Shown here one piece after another: positions 8,121 through 15,291 of a stretch of DNA of 64,000 nucleotides. Source of the stretch: Pontitalea aquivivens (lineage in GTDB: Bacteria; Pseudomonadota; Alphaproteobacteria; Rhodobacterales; Rhodobacteraceae); contig NZ_JBKFEY010000002.1 in assembly GCF_046507575.1 (NCBI RefSeq), forward strand, positions 248,001 through 312,000, written 5' to 3'. The notes beneath the pieces are model-generated. The model had not been told where the DNA came from. It made no database searches and saw only the letters and a program-made list of their open reading frames with translations. Position numbers and translations under genes: made by a program. Every line of letters starts with the position of its first letter. The first letter of the stretch is position 1.

Positions 8121-8152
8121 AAAAATGGGAAAGGCCGCCCTTGCGAGCGGCC
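8121..8152 (-). terminator. Rho-independent terminator-like hairpin
   Basis: On the minus strand GGCCGC (8152-8147) pairs with GCGGCC (8138-8133) around an 8-nt loop, followed by TTTCCCATTTTT. It lies 80 nt after the small ORF at 8234-8290 and 91 nt before the cytochrome c start. It may end the yhhQ/small-ORF transcript or act as an attenuator of the cytochrome gene. Confidence 0.65.
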
Positions 8153-8233
8153 CCCGAGATCTACGGAGATGGTCCGGTTAGGGTCTGGTCGATCCACCGG
8201 CCCAGCCAGGGTTCTGAACCCCGGGGGTTGCCC

Positions 8234-8290
8234 TCAGGCCACGGCCCCCCTGACTGTCCCGACACCTCTCTCCAATATCACTCTAGACAC
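8234..8290 (-). CDS. Candidate 18-codon small ORF or leader peptide
   Basis: A GTG-initiated frame encodes VSRVILERGVGTVRGAVA (initiator read as Met) and ends in TGA. Its only strong support is the ribosome site: GGAGG is 7 nt before the GTG and sits within a 17-nt complement to the 16S 3' end. The gene lies between yhhQ and a terminator-like hairpin in a 330-bp region with no other gene. An ATG at 8308 would add six residues (MKGGGP) but would place the Shine-Dalgarno inside the coding region. It could instead be part of an untranslated RNA. Confidence 0.4.
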   Translation of the reverse strand: MSRVILERGVGTVRGAVA

Positions 8291-8306
8291 TGGACCACCT
8301 CCTTTC
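8290..8306 (-). promoter_or_regulatory. Extended Shine-Dalgarno, 17-nt complement of the 16S rRNA 3' end
   Basis: Minus-strand GAAAGGAGGTGGTCCAG matches the reverse complement of the usual alphaproteobacterial 16S tail (CTGGATCACCTCCTTTC) at 16 of 17 positions; the one difference still allows a G-U pair. Ordinary ribosome sites in this window have 4-6 matching bases. Upstream, at about 8336-8331 on the minus strand, is a perfect TTGACA -35-like hexamer, but no convincing -10 follows at standard spacing. Confidence 0.6.
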
Positions 8307-8360
8307 ATTGCGTTGCCGTTATCGACAGGCTGCCACATATTTTGTGTTTGTCAAAACTTT

Positions 8361-8981
8361 TCACGCAACCTTTGGCGATAGTTTCGTGACAATCGCCCGA
8401 AAAGGCAGCAGCGCCAGGATCGAAAGCCCAAGCTTTACCATCCAGTCGGCCAGCGCCAGCGACATCCACAGCGGTGCGGCAGGGCCAAGGCCCAGAACGG
8501 GCAGGATCTCATTCGCCCAAGCGACGTCATTGGCAGGTTCAAGCCAGGTCAGACCCGCGGCGAAGGCCACTGAAAAGAACACGATCGTATCCAGCGAAGA
8601 CCCGACCAGCGTTGACACCAGCGGCGCGCGCCACCAGCGGCCCGTGCGCAGGCGGTCAAAGATCGCCACATCGGTCAGCTGCGCCAGAAGGAAGGCCAGC
8701 CCCGACCCGATCGCGATGCGCAGCGTTACCAGCGGGCCGAATTCGCCCGTGATCTGCGTGCCGATCAGCGAACAGACGACGCCGGTGACAAACCCCGCCA
8801 GCACCACGCGCCGGGCAGCGGCGGGGCCATAGACGCGGTTCATCACATCGGTGACAAGAAAGGCCAGCGGATAGGTGAAGGCACCCCAGGTCAGCCATTG
8901 GCCGAACAGGAATTGCACCAGAATGTTCGAGGCCACGACGACAGCGGCCATGGCAAGGATGCCGGGAAGAAAGCGGGACAT
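8361..8981 (-). CDS. yhhQ: YhhQ-family queuosine precursor transporter
   Basis: Integral membrane protein of 206 residues with about six hydrophobic segments and the family pattern TYPLAFLVTDVMNRVYGP (about 37-54), QLTDVAIFDRLR and STLVGSSLDTIVFFSVAF. YhhQ proteins import the queuosine precursors preQ0/preQ1 for tRNA modification. A 9-bp inverted repeat lies 35-53 nt upstream. No other queuosine gene is in the window. Followed by the small-ORF/terminator region. Confidence 0.88.
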   Translation of the reverse strand: MSRFLPGILAMAAVVVASNILVQFLFGQWLTWGAFTYPLAFLVTDVMNRVYGPAAARRVVLAGFVTGVVCSLIGTQITGEFGPLVTLRIAIGSGLAFLLAQLTDVAIFDRLRTGRWWRAPLVSTLVGSSLDTIVFFSVAFAAGLTWLEPANDVAWANEILPVLGLGPAAPLWMSLALADWMVKLGLSILALLPFRAIVTKLSPKVA

Positions 8982-9015
8982 GGATGATCCGTTTTTACAA
9001 GGTGGCGGAGACTTG

Positions 9016-9034
9016 GTCCGCGACCGTCGCGGAC
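9016..9034. repeat. Perfect 9-bp inverted repeat upstream of yhhQ
   Basis: GTCCGCGAC (9016-9024), one base, then GTCGCGGAC (9026-9034). It lies between the stop of the esterase-like gene (9066) and the yhhQ start (8981). No T-run follows on either strand, so a terminator is unlikely; an operator or a leader hairpin for yhhQ is possible. Confidence 0.5.
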
Positions 9035-9065
9035 GTGCCGCAGATAGGACGACGGCCCGCGAAAG

Positions 9066-9965
9066 TCAATCTTTCAGCCGGTATTCGACGAATTCGGTGC
9101 GCTGGAACAGGCGGAAATTATCGTCCGAGATCATCGTCAGCCGCAGCGCCCCGTTGCCATCGCGCCAGACGGACAGGCTTTCCAGATTATCATGCCGGCC
9201 CGCGCGCGTCTGAACCAGAACCTCGCCGCCTATAAAGCCCTGGGGCGTCAGGTCAAAGACCCGGACCCGTGTCAGAAAGCCCAGAAGGCCCCAGAAATCG
9301 CGTTCAAGCAGGTAGAACCGGCCATCGGGGCCGAAATCCGCGCCGACCGGCAGCCAGCTGGCATCACGCGGAATTGCGAACGGCTGATCCCAGACGCCAT
9401 CACGATAGCGAAACACCGGGAACGGGCGGCTGACCCCGCCGGATCGTTCGGGCATTGTGTACAGCGTGCCATCGGATGCGATGGCCAGCGCCTCAAGCGA
9501 GGAATTGTGCTGCAGCGTCTTGAACGCTTCGGGGCGGGGCAGCCGCTCGGCCGGGCCGGCCGGGTCGGTGTAGCGCGCCACCCGGTGCAGCCCCTCAAAG
9601 GAAATATACAGCGCCCCATCCGCCGCCCGGGCCAGCCCCTCGGGGTCGGCGGTTTCGCCGCGCAGCCCCTTGCCGCGGCTGTCAAGCAACGGGATCGGCC
9701 CGGCGCTGACATCGGCCCCGGCGATCCGCCCCGCGTCATCGCGCCGGATCCGCCCGGCCCAGACCGTTGCGCGGTCGGATACGGTCACGAAACCCTGTCC
9801 GTCCGCATCCACCGCCAGCCCCGAAAACCCGCCGAACGCCGGGTCATCCAGATCCCAGCGATAGCTGCCCAGGTAATCGGCCCGCCGTGCCGGTTCGGCG
9901 CCCAGATGCAGCGCCGCCAGCCCCAGCACCGCCACGATCAGCGCGAGGCGAGAACGTTGCGGCAT
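9066..9965 (-). CDS. Esterase-like activity of phytase family protein, secreted
   Basis: The 299-residue precursor has an N-terminal hydrophobic export signal (SRLALIVAVLGLAALHLG). The rest reads as a beta-propeller: FGGFSGLAVDADGQGFVTVSDR, DPEGLARAADGALYISFE, SSLEALAIASDGTLYTMPE, ADFGPDGRFYLLERDF and NLESLSVWRDGNGALRLTMISDDNF. These blocks match the esterase-like phytase domain (a propeller with acidic Ca/phosphate-type sites). Substrate unknown. Start 9965 overlaps the 3' end of mepA by 28 nt; the longer in-frame ORF to 10076 is rejected because it lies inside mepA. Confidence 0.8.
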   Translation of the reverse strand: MPQRSRLALIVAVLGLAALHLGAEPARRADYLGSYRWDLDDPAFGGFSGLAVDADGQGFVTVSDRATVWAGRIRRDDAGRIAGADVSAGPIPLLDSRGKGLRGETADPEGLARAADGALYISFEGLHRVARYTDPAGPAERLPRPEAFKTLQHNSSLEALAIASDGTLYTMPERSGGVSRPFPVFRYRDGVWDQPFAIPRDASWLPVGADFGPDGRFYLLERDFWGLLGFLTRVRVFDLTPQGFIGGEVLVQTRAGRHDNLESLSVWRDGNGALRLTMISDDNFRLFQRTEFVEYRLKD

Positions 9966-10834
9966 TGGTCGGGCAAGTCGGCCAGTGTGTAGGTCTTGGC
10001 GGTCTTTGGCGGCGGGCCTTTGGGCTTTTCGCGCCGGGGCGGGTTGCGCAGTTCTTCCAGATAGGTCGTCACCCACCAGTTCAGCGTTTCATCACAGCCG
10101 TCGCTACCTTTGGACAGTTCGGCCACCGTCGGGCGCTGGGTTTCGCAAAATCCGTCGCCTGCCGGGCATTTCAGCCGCACATGGAAATGCGTGTTGTGCC
10201 CCTGGATCGGGCGGATCTTCTGCAACCAGGCACGGTCGCCCCGGGGGGTGGAATTGCACATGTTGATCTTGACCGCTGCCGCGACAAAGATCCGGTCCAC
10301 ACGCGGGTCAAGCGCCGCCGCGCGCAAGAGCGCCTTGTGGCTTTCGGACCAGTTGCCGTTGACGCGGGTCTGATCCTCGGTCCTGACCGAGATGGATGAG
10401 ATCTTTTCGCGTTCGGCACGGCTCAGGTTCAGGCGCCTGGGCGGCAGCATCCAGATATCGGCATCCAGCCCGATCTGGTGGCTGGCATGGCCCCCGGTCA
10501 TCGGCCCGCCGCGCGGCTGGCTGATGTCACCGATATACAGCCCCTTCCAGCCGACGCGCGTGGCCTGCACCGACAGATCGCGCAGGAAGCCGATCATCAT
10601 CGGATGGCCCCAGTTGCGGTTGCGCGACAGTCGCATCGCCTGCCAGGTGGGCCCGGATTCGGGCAGCGCGACAAGGCCCGCCGCACAGCCCCGCGCATAG
10701 GTGCCGATCGCCGCCGACTGCTGGCGCGAAGGCACGGCATGGCCGCCAAACAGGTGCCGCGCCAACGGTTCGGCCTGCGCGGGCAGGGCGATCAGCGTGG
10801 CAAGGGCCATGGCGGCGGCTTTAGGCGAAAACAT
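9938..10834 (-). CDS. mepA: Penicillin-insensitive murein endopeptidase
   Basis: Zinc (LAS-type) peptidase that cuts D-Ala-meso-DAP cross-links in periplasmic peptidoglycan. The 298-residue precursor has a signal peptide ending PAQA. Metal-binding motifs are GGHASHQIGLDADIW (about 114-128) and HNTHFHVRLKCP (about 213-224). Several Cys residues near the ends suggest disulfides. Its ATG overlaps the MFS gene by 14 nt; the internal ATG at 10810 would remove the overlap and still leave a signal peptide. Part of the run MFS-mepA-phytase-like. Confidence 0.94.
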   Translation of the reverse strand: MFSPKAAAMALATLIALPAQAEPLARHLFGGHAVPSRQQSAAIGTYARGCAAGLVALPESGPTWQAMRLSRNRNWGHPMMIGFLRDLSVQATRVGWKGLYIGDISQPRGGPMTGGHASHQIGLDADIWMLPPRRLNLSRAEREKISSISVRTEDQTRVNGNWSESHKALLRAAALDPRVDRIFVAAAVKINMCNSTPRGDRAWLQKIRPIQGHNTHFHVRLKCPAGDGFCETQRPTVAELSKGSDGCDETLNWWVTTYLEELRNPPRREKPKGPPPKTAKTYTLADLPDQCRNVLASR

Positions 10835-12179
10835 CGTTGGGCTGGTCCTTCTGCGCGCGGCCGTTCGGATCGACCCAGTGTAGCAACGCCAGCCCCAGAA
10901 GGAAAAGCACGATAAGCGGCGTTATGCCGATGGCCTGGTTGCCGCTCATCTGCGTTGCCCAGCCGATGGTCAGCGGTGCCACGAAGGAGGTGGCCTTGCC
11001 GGTCAGCGCATAAAGACCAAAGCTTTCGGTGATCTTGTCGGGGTCGGACTGGCGCACCATCATCGTGCGGCTGGCGGATTGCAGCGCGCCCCCGCCCGCG
11101 CCGATCAGCCCGCCGATCACGAAAAAGGCGATGTCGGGCAGGCGGCTTTCGGGGCCGACGGCAAGGCCAAAGACAGCGTCGCGCGACACGAAGACCACCG
11201 CGATCACCACCAGCGCCAGAAGGATGACGTTGAAGATGATCACCCGCTTGGGGCCAAAGCGGTCATCGGCCTTGCCCCCGACCCAGGCAAAGGTGGCCCC
11301 GGTGATCGTGCCCAGAATGCCGAAAATGCCCACCTGAACAATGGACCAGCCCAGCACCCCGGCGGCATACAGCCCGCCAAAGACATAGATCCCGTTCAGC
11401 GCATCGCGGTAGCACATCGACGACATCAGATAGGCCAGAAGGCTGCGGTTCCGGGGCAACTGCGCCAGCGTTGCGCGCAGTTCCGGCCAGGCGCCGCGCA
11501 CCGCGGCCCGCACGGGCAGGGCATCGGGACGGCGGATTTCGCGCACCCACAGGAAGAACGGCACCATGAACACCGCATACCAGATCGCCACCAGCGGGCC
11601 CACCGATCGCGTGCCCTCGCGCATCCCGGGGTCAAGGCCCAGGATCGGGGCGATGCCGATCAGCGTGACCCCGCTGGCGTTTTCCGCCAGCAGCGTCAGC
11701 ATCACGATCAGCGCCACCATGCCACCCAGATAGCCAAAGGCCCAGCCGGATCCCGATACCCGGCCCATCCGGTCGCGTCCCGCAAGGTCGGGCAGCATGG
11801 CATTGGTGAAGATGGTGGCGAATTCCATGCCGATCAGGCCGATGGCAAAGCACAGCATCACGAAGATCAGGCTGAAATCGCCCGGCGCGGCATGCCACAG
11901 CCCCCCGGCGCCCAGCACATACATCACCGAAAAGACCCAGATGAACCCGATGCGCCCGCCCGCCTTGTCGGCGATGGCGCCCAGAAAGGGCGCCAGAACC
12001 GCGATCACCAGCCCCGTCAGCCCGATGCCATAGCCCCAGACCGTCTGCGCCGCGGTGCCCGACCCCAGCAGCTCTTTCATGTAGGGGGCGAAGATGAAGG
12101 TCAGCAGCAGCGTGTTGTAGGGCTGGCTGGCCCAGTCAAAGAAATACCAGCCCCAGATCCGTTTGCGCGCGTCGACCAT
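10821..12179 (-). CDS. UMF1/Atg22-like MFS transporter
   Basis: The 452-residue protein has about 12 membrane segments. It begins WGWYFFDWASQPYNTLLLTFIFAPYM, which is the characteristic start of UMF1-family (Atg22-like) major facilitators, and later contains AIADKAGGRIGFIWVFS and WVGGKADDRFGPKRVI, MFS A-like loops. Members are often annotated as amino-acid exporters by analogy with yeast Atg22; the substrate is unknown here. It heads the run that continues into mepA. Confidence 0.85.
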   Translation of the reverse strand: MVDARKRIWGWYFFDWASQPYNTLLLTFIFAPYMKELLGSGTAAQTVWGYGIGLTGLVIAVLAPFLGAIADKAGGRIGFIWVFSVMYVLGAGGLWHAAPGDFSLIFVMLCFAIGLIGMEFATIFTNAMLPDLAGRDRMGRVSGSGWAFGYLGGMVALIVMLTLLAENASGVTLIGIAPILGLDPGMREGTRSVGPLVAIWYAVFMVPFFLWVREIRRPDALPVRAAVRGAWPELRATLAQLPRNRSLLAYLMSSMCYRDALNGIYVFGGLYAAGVLGWSIVQVGIFGILGTITGATFAWVGGKADDRFGPKRVIIFNVILLALVVIAVVFVSRDAVFGLAVGPESRLPDIAFFVIGGLIGAGGGALQSASRTMMVRQSDPDKITESFGLYALTGKATSFVAPLTIGWATQMSGNQAIGITPLIVLFLLGLALLHWVDPNGRAQKDQPNDVFA

Positions 12180-12263
12180 GCTGCCCCCTTGCGGCCGCTT
12201 TCGGCCCTTTGGCGGATCAAGCCCGAATTCGCGGGGGCGTGCAAGCGCGGGTTGAACGCCGCG

Positions 12264-12794
12264 TCAAACCTGGGGCGGCCAGGGGCGCTGGCCATCCGCC
12301 GCGATCCAGGCCTGCACCCAATCGGGCAACGCCGGGCTTTCGGTCGGCCGGCCCAGACGGTCCATCACCTGCGCGGGCGGCACGATCCCCGCATCCGAGG
12401 TGAAGGCGGCCCGGATCAGGATCTGGCTGCAACATTCCCCCTGCCGCCACATGCTTTGATCCATGTAAAAGAACCGCGCATCCCAGCCGATGCAGCGCGA
12501 ATGCATCGTGATGCGATGAAAGACCCTGACGCGGCGGCGATAGCGGGTGGAATTGCCCGCTACCGCGATGCCCCAGCCGGTGTCCTTCAACACCTGCCGC
12601 AGGCCGGTGCGCGACAACAGCGGGATGCGGCCCAGATCGAACAGCGTCAGCGTGCGACCGTTGTTCAGCTCCATCCAGGGGTCCAGATCCCAGGGCCAGC
12701 AGATGTGATGCGACACATGCGTGCCCAGGACCGGCAACGCCGGCGCGTTGCGAAACTTTAGCCGTTCCTTGGCCAGACGGATAAACGGATACAT
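12264..12794 (-). CDS. Hot-dog-fold acyl-CoA thioesterase-like protein
   Basis: A 176-residue protein with WPWDLDPWMELNNGRTLTLFDLGR near residue 34, the 4HBT/THEM6-type core in which Asp/Asn and the helix-entry Gly bind the CoA ester, and a second-strand region YRRRVRVFHRITMHSRCIGWD. Members hydrolyse acyl-CoA thioesters; substrate not predictable. ATG at 12794 is preferred over GTG 12800 because AGGAGG is 5 nt upstream of the ATG. It is upstream of, but 84 nt from, the MFS gene on the same strand. Confidence 0.75.
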   Translation of the reverse strand: MYPFIRLAKERLKFRNAPALPVLGTHVSHHICWPWDLDPWMELNNGRTLTLFDLGRIPLLSRTGLRQVLKDTGWGIAVAGNSTRYRRRVRVFHRITMHSRCIGWDARFFYMDQSMWRQGECCSQILIRAAFTSDAGIVPPAQVMDRLGRPTESPALPDWVQAWIAADGQRPWPPQV

Positions 12795-12936
12795 CGGCAC
12801 CTCCTGTCACGATCCGCCTGCCGCGCGGGGGCGGCAAGGTCAACCGCAAACGTTACGGCAGATCCGGTGCGGCTTGCGGTTGCAAGCGGGCCCGGTCTGA
12901 CATACTTCCTTGCCAACCGCAGCCCGGAGGTTTCGT

Positions 12937-13230
12937 ATGATCACGCTGTTTCAGGCGCTGAACCTGATCCTGAATGTCGTCTGGTTCATCATGATCGCCC
13001 ATATCATCCTGAGCTGGCTGATCAATTTCCAGGTGCTGAACATCCGCCAGCCGCTGGTGGCGCAGATCTGGTATGGCCTCAACAACCTGCTGGAACCCGT
13101 CTATGCGCCGATCCGCCGGGTCCTGCCCAATACCGCTGGCCTTGATCTGGCGCCGCTGGTGGCCTTCATCATCCTGATCATCGCCCAACGGGCGCTGATA
13201 AACAATGCAGGCTTCTTTTACGGTTACTGA
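12937..13230 (+). CDS. YggT-family integral membrane protein
   Basis: 97 residues with two hydrophobic stretches (MITLFQALNLILNVVWFIMI and LAPLVAFIILIIAQRAL) around the conserved loop SWLINFQVLN.. and LLEPVYAPIRRVLPN, typical of a single YggT repeat. The function in alphaproteobacteria is not firmly known; homologues are linked to membrane or osmotic functions. CGGAGG precedes the ATG by 7 nt. The recQ start follows its TGA after 3 nt, so the two are cotranscribed. Confidence 0.9.
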   Translation: MITLFQALNLILNVVWFIMIAHIILSWLINFQVLNIRQPLVAQIWYGLNNLLEPVYAPIRRVLPNTAGLDLAPLVAFIILIIAQRALINNAGFFYGY

Positions 13231-13233
13231 GCC

Positions 13234-15285
13234 ATGAACGCGCCTTCGCCCGAGGCGCTTCTGGCGCAGATTTTCGGATTCCAGTCCTTTCGCCCGGGGC
13301 AGGAAGAAATTGTCCGTGCCGTGATCGCCGGGCGCAATACGCTTGCGATCATGCCGACCGGCGGGGGCAAGTCGCTGTGCTATCAGCTGCCCGCGCTGTG
13401 CCGCGATGGGGTCACGGTGGTGATTTCGCCGCTGATCGCATTGATGCGCGATCAGGTCCGCGCCCTGCGTGCCGCGGGGGTTGAGGCGGGGGCACTGACA
13501 TCGGGCAATACCGACGCGGAAACCGAAGAGGTCTTTGCCGCGATCGACGAGGGGCGGCTGAAGCTGTTGTACATGGCGCCGGAACGGCTGGCCTCGGGCG
13601 GGGCGGTGGCCTTGTTGCGCCGCGCGGGCGTGTCGCTGATTGCCGTGGACGAGGCACATTGCGTCAGCCAGTGGGGCCATGATTTCCGCCCCGATTATCT
13701 GCGGATCGGGGAATTGCGCCGCACGCTGGGCGTGCCGCTGGCCGCCTTCACCGCCACTGCGGATGAAGAAACCCGCGCCGAAATCATCACCCGGCTGTTC
13801 GGGGGCACGGCGCCCGAAACTTTTTTGCGTGGCTTTGACCGGCCCAATATTCACCTGGCATTTGAACCCAAGGACCAGCCCCGCCGCCAGATCCTGGATT
13901 TTGCTGCCGCCCGGCGTGGACAGTCTGGCATCGTCTATTGCGCGACGCGTGCGAAAACCGAAACCATTGCGGCCGCACTGCGCGAGGCGGGTCACACCGC
14001 CTGCCACTATCACGGCGGGATGGATGCCGATGACCGGCGTGAGGTCGAGGCGCGGTTTCAGCGGGAAGACGGGCTGATCGTCGTGGCCACCATCGCCTTT
14101 GGCATGGGGATCGACAAACCCGACATCCGTTGGGTGGCCCATGCCGATCTGCCAAAGTCGATTGAGGGCTATTATCAGGAAATCGGCCGCGCGGGCCGTG
14201 ATGGCGCGCCTGCCGAAACGCTGACCCTGTATGGCTCCGACGATATTCGTCTGCGCCGCGCCCAGATTGATGAGGGGCTGGCGCCCCCCGACCGCAAGGC
14301 CGCCGATCACGCCCGGCTGAATGCGCTGCTGGGCCTGGCTGAGGCGACCGGCTGCCGCCGCCAGCGTCTTTTGGCCTATTTCGGGGAAGAGTCCGGGCCC
14401 TGCGGCACCTGCGATCTGTGCGATACGCCGCCCGATCTGTTCGATGCGACCGAGGCGGTGCGCAAGGCGCTGTCGGCGGCGCTGCGCACGGACGAAAGCT
14501 TTGGCGCCGGGCACCTGATCGAGATCCTGCTTGGTAATGCCACCGACAGGATCACCGCGCGCGGGCATGACCAGCTGCCGACCTTTGGCGTGGGGCGCGA
14601 CCTGTCGCGCGCGCAGTGGCAGGCTGTGTTCCGGCAGATGATGGGCCATGACCTGATCCGCCCCGACGCCGAACGTCACGGCGCGCTGGTGATGACCGAA
14701 GCCGCCCGCCCCGTTCTGCGCGGTGAGGCACAGATCACGCTGCGGCGCGACCTGATCCGCAAGGCCACCGCCCGCCCGGTGGTGCGCACGCTTGTGTCCG
14801 AAGAGGATGCGCCGCTTTTGTCCGCGCTCAAGGCGAGGCGTCGCGCCCTGGCCGAGGCGGCGGGCGTGCCGGCTTATGTCGTCTTTCCCGACCGGACCCT
14901 GATCGAAATGGCCGAGGCGCGGCCCATGACGCTGGATGCGATGGCGCGGATCAACGGGGTCGGTGCCAGGAAGCTGGAAAGCTATGGCGCCGCCTTCCTT
15001 GAGGTGATTGCCGGCGCGGCAGCGCCGATGCACCCCGCCCGCCGCCGTCTGGCCGGGCGCGAGGCTGGTAGCCTGTTCGACCGTCTGGCCGAGGTTCAGC
15101 TGGGTCTGGTCCGCGGCGCCGATGGCCACGATCGCTATCTCAGCTGTCCGCCGGCGACATTGCGCCGGATCGCCGAAACCCGCCCCCGCACCCGGGCCGA
15201 TCTGCTGCGTGCGGGGCTGGCGGAACAGAAGCTGGACCGCTTTGGCGATGCGTTCCTGCAGGCGATCGCCGCATTCGACCGCTGA
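13234..15285 (+). CDS. recQ: ATP-dependent DNA helicase RecQ
   Basis: 3'-5' DNA helicase of recombination repair, 683 residues. Motif 0/I: FGFQSFRPGQEEIVRAVIAG and MPTGGGKSLCYQLP (Walker A); DEAH box as VDEAHCVSQWGHDFRPDY; motif VI QEIGRAGRDG; zinc-binding cysteines in ATGCRRQRLLAYFGE then CGTCDLCDTP. A winged-helix region follows, then an HRDC domain (about 530-595) and a weaker HRDC-like tail (about 630-683). No strong ribosome site; translation is likely coupled to yggT. A long open frame on the opposite strand is a shadow. Confidence 0.97.
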   Translation: MNAPSPEALLAQIFGFQSFRPGQEEIVRAVIAGRNTLAIMPTGGGKSLCYQLPALCRDGVTVVISPLIALMRDQVRALRAAGVEAGALTSGNTDAETEEVFAAIDEGRLKLLYMAPERLASGGAVALLRRAGVSLIAVDEAHCVSQWGHDFRPDYLRIGELRRTLGVPLAAFTATADEETRAEIITRLFGGTAPETFLRGFDRPNIHLAFEPKDQPRRQILDFAAARRGQSGIVYCATRAKTETIAAALREAGHTACHYHGGMDADDRREVEARFQREDGLIVVATIAFGMGIDKPDIRWVAHADLPKSIEGYYQEIGRAGRDGAPAETLTLYGSDDIRLRRAQIDEGLAPPDRKAADHARLNALLGLAEATGCRRQRLLAYFGEESGPCGTCDLCDTPPDLFDATEAVRKALSAALRTDESFGAGHLIEILLGNATDRITARGHDQLPTFGVGRDLSRAQWQAVFRQMMGHDLIRPDAERHGALVMTEAARPVLRGEAQITLRRDLIRKATARPVVRTLVSEEDAPLLSALKARRRALAEAAGVPAYVVFPDRTLIEMAEARPMTLDAMARINGVGARKLESYGAAFLEVIAGAAAPMHPARRRLAGREAGSLFDRLAEVQLGLVRGADGHDRYLSCPPATLRRIAETRPRTRADLLRAGLAEQKLDRFGDAFLQAIAAFDR

Positions 15286-15291
15286 CCGGCG

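Noticed and set aside
8200..8235. tRNA-like AGGGTTCTGAACCCC
   Set aside because: It looks like a T-arm but no acceptor, anticodon or D arm can be built around it; it is probably a hairpin in the leader RNA.
8290..8310. Plus-strand copy of the 16S 3' end as an rRNA fragment
   Set aside because: Only about 17 nt match; the bases on either side do not continue into helix 45 of 16S, so it is not a broken rRNA gene.
12853..15129. 758-codon open frame opposite recQ
   Set aside because: It is antisense to an unambiguous recQ, rich in Arg/Gly/His/Pro, without any recognisable domain; a GC-bias shadow of recQ codon usage.
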